Part shown: positions 1-5,346 of the stretch, piece by piece
Layout of the letters: the number at the start of each line of letters is the position of its first letter
Numbering within the stretch: position 1 is the first letter of the stretch
Assembly: GCA_003660555.1 (NCBI GenBank)
Contig: QMUK01000057.1
Location: 1-8,189, forward strand
Direction of reading: 5' to 3'
Origin: Thermococci archaeon
GTDB taxonomy: Archaea; Hadarchaeota; B88-G9
Length of the DNA stretch: 8,189 nucleotides
Notes under the pieces: model-generated
Seen by the model: only the letters and a program-made list of their open reading frames with translations
What the model was told of the DNA's origin: nothing
Databases searched by the model: none
Made by a program: the position numbers and the translations under genes

Positions 1-642
1 CTTCGGCTCCTGAGTTTCTGTGTATCCACAAGGTTCTGCTTTGCATCTTTCCAACTCGAGACCTTCCTCTTTGTATTTCTTTACTTCCTCCTCGCTGAGG
101 CATTTGCAGTCCTCTGGGCAAATTGGCACACATTTGCAGATGATCTCTCTTGACACTGCAGAGGGTACTTCCCTGCACACTTCGCCTGAGGGGCAATCTC
201 CTATGCATCTCTGTCTCTGTGGATCGTAGTGACACTTCTCCCTTATTTTGAAGCAGTATCTGTTCTCGTCGCATTTAATTCTCTCTCCCATGCAAAGTTC
301 CAATCCCATTTCCTTAGCGAATTCCTCTGGCAGGCAATTGCATCCACTCGGACACTTCTGAGTTGGCCTAAAACAGTACTTCGGTATTCTTTTTACTTCC
401 TTCCCTTCTCTAACTAGTTCATACCCGCAGGGCTCCTCGGTACATCTAGTATAGTCTCGGAACTTCTCCTTGGCCTCTTCTTCTGTTAAACAGTAGCATC
501 CCCTTGGACATATTTGAGGTTTATTTACTTCTTTTGGAAATTTACCGATTCTGGGCTGTTCTAGTGCTGTTCCCAATGTGGAAACTAGTAGGACGAGCAG
601 AACAGAGGCTACTAACCAATGGGTAAATCTCCTGCTAGCCAA
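1..642 (-). CDS. Secreted cysteine-rich repeat protein (3' end cut by window)
   Basis: The reading frame is open from a TTG at 642 to the window edge, giving 214 residues with no stop, so the C-terminus is missing. A TTG start is chosen because an in-frame TAA lies 11 codons upstream, no in-frame ATG occurs near, and a GGAGAGG ribosome binding site sits five bases before it. Residues 1-27 form a signal peptide: a basic start (ASRRF), a hydrophobic core around VASVLLVLLVS, and a likely cut near GTA-LEQ. The rest has 23 cysteines. Three modules of the form CPxxCxCL (residues 45-52, 97-104, 175-182) are each followed by an acidic helix-like stretch; modules 1 and 3 are then followed by C-x4-CGY. 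Repeated disulfide-bonded or metal-binding surface domains are likely; this is inference. It is transcribed away from the winged-helix gene at 887. No enzymatic motif is seen. I do not recognise a named family. Confidence 0.85.
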   Translation of the reverse strand, partial: MASRRFTHWLVASVLLVLLVSTLGTALEQPRIGKFPKEVNKPQICPRGCYCLTEEEAKEKFRDYTRCTEEPCGYELVREGKEVKRIPKYCFRPTQKCPSGCNCLPEEFAKEMGLELCMGERIKCDENRYCFKIREKCHYDPQRQRCIGDCPSGEVCREVPSAVSREIICKCVPICPEDCKCLSEEEVKKYKEEGLELERCKAEPCGYTETQEPK

Positions 643-687
643 AACATCCTCTCCTGTCTCCTGTGCCGACTTTTATGGAAATTTGAG

Positions 688-697
688 TATATAAAAC
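688..697 (-). promoter_or_regulatory. TATA box for the cysteine-rich protein gene
   Basis: On the minus strand the sequence reads GTTTTATATA, preceded by an A/G-rich stretch (GGAAAA) that could be the TFB-recognition element. Transcription would start about 25 bases on, near 665, leaving a short leader of roughly 22 bases that holds the GGAGAGG ribosome binding site of the TTG start at 642. Confidence 0.6.
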
Positions 698-845
698 TTT
701 TCCTTCCTCTTGGATCCAAATAGGTGTTTCTGCAAAATGATGCGGAATGAGAATTGAATCTATTTTTTGAATCGACTCCATGAGAAAACTGTGTTGGAAA
801 CCTCTGGAGTCCAATGACCAGTGGCGGGTCCTTGAATGAGGAAAC

Positions 846-856
846 GATTTTTAGTC
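846..856 (+). promoter_or_regulatory. Possible TATA box for the winged-helix gene
   Basis: The sequence CGATTTTTAGT is a weak match to an archaeal TATA box and lies about 32-40 bases before the TTG start at 887, which would give a very short leader with GAGGGAT as the ribosome binding site. The 245 bases between the two divergent genes hold no other gene I can support. The region contains TTGGA and TCCAA half-sites (around 793-811) that could be operator-like, but this is not strong. Confidence 0.3.
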
Positions 857-886
857 ATTAATGTCCCCATTTGAACGAGGGATAAC

Positions 887-2137
887 TTGATCACAGACGA
901 CCAGGCGTTCAGGGAACTATTCAAAGCTACTAGGAAAAAGAAGAAAGTGAAACGCCTTCCTACTAAAATGAGAAGAGAACTCCTCATAAAGATATGTTCT
1001 AGGATAAAGGAGAGTGGTTTCACTGAGATCCCAACTTTAAGCGAAGTCTCGAGAATGTACGGAAGCTACGGGAGGGGAAAGGCCTTCGTATACAAAATGG
1101 CCAATTCCGGCCTAGTTAAAATTCTGAATACTAAACCCAGGAAAGTAATACCAACAGCTTATTTCTTTTACACGAAGAGGGGAGAGGAATTCTCCCTAGA
1201 GGAATTTCTTCCTGAGAGAGAGGAGGATTTTCTCAGGATTGCCTCTCCAGGGATATTCAGCATAGTCTCCCAGGAGTTGAGGAGATGGTTTTCCCCTGGG
1301 AGAGACAGAATACTTAGGGCGATATACGAGGAAATGCATCTAGTCCACGCTGAAATCGCATCTAAGCTGAGACGTTCCTCCTCACTGGTCGGAGAGGGCA
1401 TGTTCGAGGAGGGAGCCTCTATCCTTTCCGAAATAAAGGAAGAGTTGGAAGCGGAACTTCTACTATTGGAGACCTTAAGGAAGCTGTACGACGTGAGGAA
1501 CTTAGAGGAAATAAAAAAAGGTGGAGAGAAGCTTCTATCAATAAGTGAGAAATTGAAGGAGCCTCTCTCATCACTGATCAGGTCCCTTGGAAAGTTCCAC
1601 TTGGCCCTTTATTACGAGGGGAAGTTCAGAGGGAAGAAGGAGGAATTGAAGTTCCTCGGGAAAGCATTGAATGGAATAGAGTCTGCATTGGAGGATTGCT
1701 CTAATGAGAACCTGAGGAGAGAGCTATCTATTTCTCAGAAGTTCCTGAGTCTAGTCCAGAAGTTCTGGGATGCTTATGTCTCAAGAGATTGGAATAGATC
1801 CAAAGAGATGCTTAAAGATGTCTTAGAAGAATCTAAGAGGATTGCAGGGAGTATAGAGAAGGATCATCCTAGGAGAATGAATTTCGTAAAAATTCACTAC
1901 TACTCCAAAGCCGTTCTCTCCTTAGGATCCTGGACTCAGGAAGGGGATAAGGAGGCCTTGGAGAACTGGATAAAAGAGATTGAAATAGAATCCCCCTCTA
2001 TGGTTACTTCTGATCCTGGGCTCAGATACTTCAATTCCCTTATATTGAGGGAGTATTTCCTCATGAAGTATGAGGAAACTGGGGAGGATAGATTTCTGAG
2101 AATGTACGAGGAAGTCTCTAGGAGAATGACCGAGTGA
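887..2137 (+). CDS. Winged-helix protein with long helical C-terminal region
   Basis: A 416-residue soluble protein. The start is a TTG at 887, after a GAGGGAT ribosome binding site; an in-frame TGA just upstream excludes a longer form, and the next in-frame ATG is 27 codons inside. Residues 14-31 are very basic (KKKKVKRL). Residues 28-105 look like a winged helix: helices around RRELLIKICSRIKESGF and LSEVSRMYG, a recognition-helix-like segment with GKAFVYKMANSGLVKI, and a wing ending in a strand with AYFFYTKRGEEF. From about residue 125 on everything is predicted helix with many Leu/Glu/Lys, and the segment around 234-275 (GKFHLALYYEGKF) resembles TPR-type helical hairpins. The likely role is a DNA-binding regulator or chromatin-associated protein with a helical interaction or sensing region; the target is unknown. 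The divergent cysteine-rich gene and the downstream operon are the natural candidates. No catalytic motif is seen. Confidence 0.8.
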   Translation: MITDDQAFRELFKATRKKKKVKRLPTKMRRELLIKICSRIKESGFTEIPTLSEVSRMYGSYGRGKAFVYKMANSGLVKILNTKPRKVIPTAYFFYTKRGEEFSLEEFLPEREEDFLRIASPGIFSIVSQELRRWFSPGRDRILRAIYEEMHLVHAEIASKLRRSSSLVGEGMFEEGASILSEIKEELEAELLLLETLRKLYDVRNLEEIKKGGEKLLSISEKLKEPLSSLIRSLGKFHLALYYEGKFRGKKEELKFLGKALNGIESALEDCSNENLRRELSISQKFLSLVQKFWDAYVSRDWNRSKEMLKDVLEESKRIAGSIEKDHPRRMNFVKIHYYSKAVLSLGSWTQEGDKEALENWIKEIEIESPSMVTSDPGLRYFNSLILREYFLMKYEETGEDRFLRMYEEVSRRMTE

Positions 2138-2153
2138 GCGATTCTTCCAAATC

Positions 2154-2190
2154 GGGAGAGTTACCTTCCCAAGGGAATTCTCTCCCCTTT
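2154..2190 (+). terminator. Stem-loop after the winged-helix gene
   Basis: A perfect 7-base stem, GGGAGAG at 2154-2160 with CTCTCCC at 2180-2186, encloses a second small hairpin (TTCC/GGAA) and is followed by CCTTT. It lies 17 bases after the stop codon at 2137 and 54 bases before the next start. It may terminate or attenuate transcription, or stabilise the 3' end; the T-tract is short, so termination is uncertain. Confidence 0.4.
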
Positions 2191-2243
2191 CGGTACCTGA
2201 ACCTCTAGTTGTAGTAACAGCTCTATACAAGTAGGGGGAAGGC

Positions 2244-2744
2244 ATGAAAGAGAACGTCAGATTCCATCCCAATTCTGAATTTGAGGATGAGTTAGATGAT
2301 CTAATAGAGGAGGTAGAAGACTACAGGAGAGATTTAACTGACGAGTTGATTGAAGTAGCCATGGACAAAATCGGAGAAACATTGGATTGGTCCAAAGCCA
2401 CTCTGATCGTCTACAAATACGTATCCGATGAGAGGATCAGACACTTCGAGAGAATATCCGAGGAGATGCACGAGGAAACCAAGGAACTCTCGGATTTCCT
2501 CAGGAGACACTCACTAGTAGATTCCCTTGTCCCTGGGGAACATCAAGAATTGGAATTGGAAGAATACGAGGAATTAGTCCCCGAGAGATATCTTTTATCC
2601 AAGATTCAGCGAATAGACTCTCTTAAGAGGAAGGTAAAGGAGGAGATGTTCAAGATATCCGCTAGGAGCTTAGGACTAGTGGAGTCCTCTTTGATCCTAT
2701 TGAGACTTTTCCTAGAGGAGCTCCTGAGGAAGATTGGGAGGTGA
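2244..2744 (+). CDS. Acidic helical (coiled-coil-like) protein, unknown function
   Basis: A 166-residue protein with an ATG start at 2244, seven bases after a GGGGG(A) purine-rich ribosome binding site. It is strongly acidic at the N-terminus (residues 12-30, EFEDELDDLIEEVEDY) and almost entirely predicted helix, with heptad-like spacing of Leu and Ile in residues 75-105 and 125-165. There are no cysteines, signal peptide or clear membrane segment, although the last 20 residues (LILLRLFLEELL) are amphipathic and leucine-rich. It is the first gene of a tight operon; its stop codon overlaps the start of the lipoprotein gene, which suggests translational coupling. It may be a scaffold or an antitoxin-like or adaptor partner of the following membrane proteins, but nothing in the sequence proves it. 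I do not recognise the family. Confidence 0.75.
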   Translation: MKENVRFHPNSEFEDELDDLIEEVEDYRRDLTDELIEVAMDKIGETLDWSKATLIVYKYVSDERIRHFERISEEMHEETKELSDFLRRHSLVDSLVPGEHQELELEEYEELVPERYLLSKIQRIDSLKRKVKEEMFKISARSLGLVESSLILLRLFLEELLRKIGR

Positions 2745-3136
2745 TGGAATTGAAGGCCCTCGGCTCTATGCTAATGATTTTCTTAATGCTTACAGCCGGG
2801 TGCATAGAGAAAGGGGCCTCAACTCCGACTTCCAGGAGAGAGATACCAGAGAAGGGAGTGGTCTTCAAAAACGAGGACTTCGTCGTCGTGAAATTCGAGG
2901 AAGAGATTTGCGTAATTCCCTTGGAGAACAGGGAGTTCGTGGTCTTAATCCTCTCTGGAGGAGAAAGCGGGACATTCGAGAGATTGGAATCCAGTGGAGA
3001 AGAGCTTTGCTTTTCTCTAGCTGAAATGGGATATCCTAACTCGATAAGGATAGAGTACGAGGATTGCAAACTCGATCCAATTGAGTTGGAGTGGAGGTGT
3101 AATAGGATCTCGGAGGAGGTTCCCCTTAGGAGGTGA
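2744..3136 (+). CDS. Small lipoprotein with four mature-region cysteines
   Basis: About 130 residues. The N-terminus has a hydrophobic segment (LGSMLMIFLMLTAGC) ending in a lipobox LTAGC, so the Cys at residue 20 is the likely lipidation and anchor site and the protein would face outside the membrane. The start could be GTG 2741, ATG 2744 or TTG 2750: the GGAGGTGAT site at 2738-2746 is best spaced for the TTG, which would give the classic lipoprotein start MKALG. The mature part is beta-rich with cysteines at 56, 89, 108 and 119, which could form two disulfides. No known domain is recognised. The start overlaps the stop of the gene before, and the stop codon at 3134-3136 lies inside the ribosome binding site of the thioredoxin gene, so the two products are probably made together. 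A role as redox partner of that thioredoxin is inference. Confidence 0.75.
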   Translation: MELKALGSMLMIFLMLTAGCIEKGASTPTSRREIPEKGVVFKNEDFVVVKFEEEICVIPLENREFVVLILSGGESGTFERLESSGEELCFSLAEMGYPNSIRIEYEDCKLDPIELEWRCNRISEEVPLRR

Positions 3137-3138
3137 TC
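3129..3138 (+). promoter_or_regulatory. Full-length Shine-Dalgarno site of the thioredoxin gene
   Basis: GGAGGTGATC matches the full archaeal anti-Shine-Dalgarno sequence and lies two bases before the ATG at 3141. It contains the TGA stop of the lipoprotein gene. It decides the thioredoxin start in favour of 3141 over the in-frame upstream ATG at 3081, which is inside the lipoprotein gene. Confidence 0.8.
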
Positions 3139-3140
3139 CC

Positions 3141-3497
3141 ATGGGGGAAATAATAGAATCCAAGGACGATGAGTTCTGGTCCGTTATAAAAAGAAGGAGT
3201 AAGGAGAAACTGATTATAGTTGAGTTCTACAGTCCTAGGTGCTTCCCTTGCAAGATGATGGACCCGGTATTGGAAGAGGTCTCGAAGGAAATGGACGTGA
3301 TAATAGCCAAGCACAACGTCAGGGAGAATTCCAGAATTCCCCTTTCTCTTAAGATAAGGGCAGTTCCAACTTTGATCTTCGTGAAAGACGGAGAAGTCGT
3401 GAAAGTGAAGAGAGGATTCACTAAGAAGGAGAAACTGGAGGAAATGATAGAGGAAATAATGGAAAGTCTCGGAGGGGTGAGGAGAATTGTTGGATGA
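3141..3497 (+). CDS. Thioredoxin-fold protein with atypical CFPC active site
   Basis: A 118-residue protein of the usual thioredoxin length. The family features are in order: a strand IIVEFYSP (residues 25-32), the active site RC-F-P-CK with Cys34 and Cys37, a helix to residue 55, a strand VIIAKHNV, and the cis-proline motif AVPTLIFVKDGE with Pro76. The usual WCGPC is changed: the Trp before the first cysteine is Arg and the Gly is Phe, and the buried Asp of the strand is Glu28. Both cysteines are present, so dithiol-disulfide exchange is expected, but at a shifted redox potential and with different partners from housekeeping thioredoxin. No signal peptide, so the protein is cytoplasmic unless tethered by the neighbouring membrane protein, whose start overlaps its last codons. 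Operon with a cysteine-containing lipoprotein and a small membrane protein suggests a dedicated redox module. Confidence 0.92.
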   Translation: MGEIIESKDDEFWSVIKRRSKEKLIIVEFYSPRCFPCKMMDPVLEEVSKEMDVIIAKHNVRENSRIPLSLKIRAVPTLIFVKDGEVVKVKRGFTKKEKLEEMIEEIMESLGGVRRIVG

Positions 3498-3684
3498 ACA
3501 CAGGGCTCGCTGGAGGGCCTTCAAGAAGGGAATGAGCGTGGCCTTCCTAGGTTTGATAATAGCTATGATTGGGGCGAATACACCCCTGATGTGGATGGGG
3601 TTCCTGATAATGTTCACCAGCCCCTTCGTCACCAAAAAGTCTTTGGAAAAGGAGCTTGGGAGAGTTAAGAGACAAAGGGGTTGA
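3487..3684 (+). CDS. Small two-helix membrane protein
   Basis: A 65-residue protein starting with TTG at 3487 (or the next codon, TTG at 3490) after GGTGAGGAG. The start overlaps the end of the thioredoxin gene by about 11 bases, so translational coupling is likely. Residues 1-14 are basic (RARWRAFKK). Two hydrophobic segments, about residues 17-29 (SVAFLGLIIAMIG) and 33-48 (PLMWMGFLIMFTSPF), are separated by a short turn with GANT, followed by a basic, charged tail. By the positive-inside rule both ends are in the cytoplasm. It has no cysteine and no known motif. It may anchor or assist the thioredoxin or the lipoprotein; this is inferred from gene order only. Confidence 0.75.
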   Translation: MLDEHRARWRAFKKGMSVAFLGLIIAMIGANTPLMWMGFLIMFTSPFVTKKSLEKELGRVKRQRG

Positions 3685-3707
3685 ACTCTCCGTTTGCAAT
3701 CAGAGAG

Positions 3708-3768
3708 TAGCTATGGGTGAAAGACTGTCGCCTTTGCAGTGTGGTAAAGACCCATCGAATAGTTGCTA
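3708..3768 (+). ncRNA. Candidate structured RNA in the 3' leader of the operon
   Basis: The gap after the membrane protein gene has no reading frame with coding character but folds on paper into a nested structure. TAGC (3708-3711) can pair with GCTA (3765-3768), ATGGGT (3713-3718) with ACCCAT (3750-3755), and ACTG (3724-3727) with CAGT (3737-3740). A separate hairpin CTCTC/GAGAG (3686-3690 with 3703-3707) lies just before it, and a T-tract at 3801-3806 follows. It could be a small RNA, a riboswitch-like leader of the 3848 gene, or only a 3' UTR. It matches no tRNA pattern and no riboswitch I know. Confidence 0.25.
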
Positions 3769-3794
3769 TGCCCTAGCGAGGAGGAATCTAGATC

Positions 3795-3822
3795 TAAGTC
3801 TTTTTTCTTCCTTTCTCCCCCC
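3795..3822 (+). terminator. T-rich terminator after the thioredoxin operon
   Basis: A run TCTTTTTTCTTCCTTTCTCCCC follows the structured gap. Archaeal termination needs mainly a T-rich tract on the coding strand, so transcripts of the operon probably end here, about 120 bases after the membrane protein stop. Confidence 0.5.
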
Positions 3823-3847
3823 TATCGGATCCGGAGGTGTGTTCGAG

Positions 3848-4231
3848 ATGGTTGAATTTACAGATTTGAGAGCTGGTGTTAAAGAAAGAGGTAGAATTGG
3901 TGAAAAACTAGTTAGATTGGTATTAGACGGAAAAGAGAGAATCCCAGAGGAGGAATACGTTGTGCTGAGTACTCCTCAAAACGACTTTCACGTTGTGGCC
4001 ATAAGAGGGAGAGACGAAATCATATTCATAGAGTACTGCAAAGTAGAGGACGATGTTCTGGTCTATCAGAGGCAGCGTGCTTTTAAGCTAGGATGGGAAG
4101 TCGCAGAGGCTTTGATCAGAACTAAGCCAGAGTGCAGGGGGAATGTTGCTGAAATACTCAAGATGGTCCTCTACGAGCCCGTGTTGAAATTCGTAGAGGA
4201 GGAGATGGCAGATGGAGATCTGTACCTTTAA
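3848..4231 (+). CDS. Hypothetical protein, possible divergent PD-(D/E)XK fold
   Basis: A 127-residue protein. The ATG at 3848 is chosen because a GGAGGTG site lies eight bases before it; the frame is open further upstream (to 3656), but that part runs through the structured gap and lacks coding character. The layout resembles Hjc-type nuclease folds: a helix with a glutamate (GRIGEKLVRLVL, Glu19), a strand (EEYVVLS), a strand beginning with an aspartate (Asp46, DFHVVAI), a turn, a strand ending in an acid (DEIIFIE, Glu62), then a lysine three residues on (Lys65) and a Gln/Arg-rich helix (VYQRQRAFKLGWEVAEAL). The usual E-x-K spacing is here E-x-x-K, so an active nuclease is not certain. The rest is helical. 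Alternative: an unrelated small alpha/beta protein. It is followed 49 bases later by another small gene. Confidence 0.8.
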   Translation: MVEFTDLRAGVKERGRIGEKLVRLVLDGKERIPEEEYVVLSTPQNDFHVVAIRGRDEIIFIEYCKVEDDVLVYQRQRAFKLGWEVAEALIRTKPECRGNVAEILKMVLYEPVLKFVEEEMADGDLYL

Positions 4232-4280
4232 TTAGTTTTGATTTCTCAGCCGTTTCTCGGAGGGGTCAGGAGGGGTGAAA

Positions 4281-4556
4281 ATGGTCAAATTCCTTTTCAA
4301 TCACAATGAAAACGAAGTACACGATGCCTTAGGAGTGACGGAGGAGTACTTAGCGCAAATAATGGGGGAAGCAGTTGCAATAGTCAAGTTCAGCAGAACC
4401 ATATCTGAGATAATCGAGAAAAGTATAAAGAGCGGAATTAGCAAAGACGAGGTGGCTCTAATAGCCTTCTTCTGTGGAAGGGAATTGGGAAGGAATGAAA
4501 CTATTAAATTCGTGATTAAGTCCAAGGGGAGAAGAGACAGGATCTGGAGGAGATGA
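4281..4556 (+). CDS. Small helical protein of unknown function
   Basis: A 91-residue protein. The ATG at 4281 follows GGAGGGGTGAAA; a GTG at 4275 is also in frame but lies inside the ribosome binding site. The first ten residues form a strand and turn (MVKFLFNHNENE). The rest is predicted helix, with a hydrophobic stretch around residues 28-36 (IMGEAVAIV) and one around 58-67 (EVALIAFFCG). The last residues are very basic (KSKGRRDRIWRR), which may bind nucleic acid. One cysteine. No known domain is recognised. It lies 49 bases after the 3848 gene and is followed by a strong T-rich terminator, so the two are probably co-transcribed. Confidence 0.75.
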   Translation: MVKFLFNHNENEVHDALGVTEEYLAQIMGEAVAIVKFSRTISEIIEKSIKSGISKDEVALIAFFCGRELGRNETIKFVIKSKGRRDRIWRR

Positions 4557-4613
4557 CCTCCGAATCACAATTGCGTAGATCCCAGATGGCTTAGTTCCTC
4601 CCTCAGAAGAAAC

Positions 4614-4641
4614 TCTTTTTTATTTTTTATTTATTTATTTC
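4614..4641 (+). terminator. Long T-rich terminator
   Basis: CTCTTTTTTATTTTTTATTTATTTATTT is the longest T-rich run of the window. It lies about 58 bases after the stop of the 4281 gene and marks the end of the plus-strand block. No stable hairpin precedes it, which is normal for archaea. Confidence 0.65.
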
Positions 4642-4650
4642 GTTTTGGAT

Positions 4651-4842
4651 TTAACTCCATGACGCACTTCTAACAGATTCCATCTTACGTACACCTGTAT
4701 TCCAGATCTCTCCTTTTCTAGTGTACTTCAAGGATTCCAGCAAGGACGAGCTCTCGAGTTAGTATCCCCTACCTCTTTCCTTGGATATAGATAGTAATCC
4801 TTTTTTATCTCTTCTACTCGGTAACGCCAGATTCCTCCTCCA
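4651..4842 (-). pseudogene. Coding-like fragment with one internal stop
   Basis: On the minus strand one frame runs from just inside a TATA-like repeat (CTATATATATAG, 4843-4854) to a TAA at 4651-4653, broken only by a TAA at 4759-4761. The downstream 35 codons (LESSSLLESLKYTRKGEIWN and onward) have the amino-acid composition of a real protein end. No start codon with a ribosome binding site is visible. It is best read as a decayed gene, perhaps the continuation of the relic at 4873-5228. No family is recognised. Confidence 0.3.
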
Positions 4843-4854
4843 CTATATATATAG
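4843..4854. promoter_or_regulatory. Palindromic TATA element
   Basis: CTATATATATAG reads the same on both strands and lies in an otherwise gene-poor stretch. It could act as a TATA box in either direction. A second TATA-like block (GGATATAGATAG) and a T6 run occur at 4783-4806. No intact gene is seen at the expected distance on either side, so it may be a leftover promoter. Confidence 0.3.
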
Positions 4855-4872
4855 ATATAGAGGATGCGAACT

Positions 4873-5228
4873 CTAATTCAACTGATCCATTATCTCATCG
4901 ATTTTCTCTATTTCAGCACATTCCTTCTCGACGTATTTCGGGAGTCCCTCCCAAGAATTCCCTTCCAGGTTTACTTCCTAGCATCTTTGCCTAACATCTC
5001 CTGCAGTCCGCCATGCCCACTATATGATTCCAAATCTTGGCATTCCTTTCCCAGTGAGACTAACTCACATAAGATATTTTGATGTTTTGTTGCGTAATCT
5101 CGTTTCGCTCGACTCCGAACTCGAGATTGGCAAGCGGATCGGCAATCTCCCATTCTTCCTCCTTCTGATTTTCCTTCGGTCAGTAGCTGAGCTACCACGA
5201 TGTTACTGCATCTCCAATCCCTAGGCAA
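4873..5228 (-). pseudogene. Decayed protein gene, frame-shifted
   Basis: Three minus-strand pieces in different frames follow each other. The first runs from a TTG at 5228 (PRDWRCSNIVVAQLLTEGKS). The second, 5060-5171, reads EEWEIADPLANLEFGVERNE and continues to a TAG. The third, 4873-4977, has 34 open codons containing LPKYVEKECAEIEKIDEIMD and ends in TAG at 4873-4875; before it this frame has two in-frame stops. Each piece has charged, helix-like composition and codon use like the intact genes, while no single frame spans the region. A GAATAAAAG sequence just upstream (about 5230-5240) may be the old TATA box. No family is recognised. The pieces could instead be chance open frames. Confidence 0.4.
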
Positions 5229-5283
5229 GAGCTCTTTTATTCTCTAGGTCTAAGCCTGCTGATGATAACATGTGTCATTCCGA

Positions 5284-5327
5284 AAACAAATAAAAAATAT
5301 GGTGGGAGCTCACAGAGCTTCTGCTCT
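5284..5327 (-). terminator. Hairpin plus T-tract after the NifX-like gene
   Basis: On the minus strand, 20 bases after the stop codon, AGAGC and GCTCT (5323-5327 and 5314-5318) form a 5-base stem with an AGAA loop. Then, after GTGAGCTCCCACC, comes ATATTTTTTATTTGTTTT (5283-5300). This fits a terminator for the gene at 5347-5814. Confidence 0.5.
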
Positions 5328-5346
5328 CCTCCATCGTTGACGATTC

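Noticed and set aside
20-417. Two plus-strand open frames over the cysteine-rich gene.
   Set aside because: They are antisense to a minus-strand gene with a signal peptide, TATA box and regular cysteine repeats, and have Ser/Leu/His-rich composition unlike the other genes.
3656-3847. An N-terminal extension of the 3848 gene of 64 codons.
   Set aside because: It overlaps the membrane protein gene, runs across the structured gap and T-tract, and the strong GGAGGTG site points to ATG 3848.
5257-5320. CTGATGA at 5259-5265 as a possible C box of a C/D small RNA on the plus strand.
   Set aside because: No CTGA D box follows within the usual 50-70 bases.
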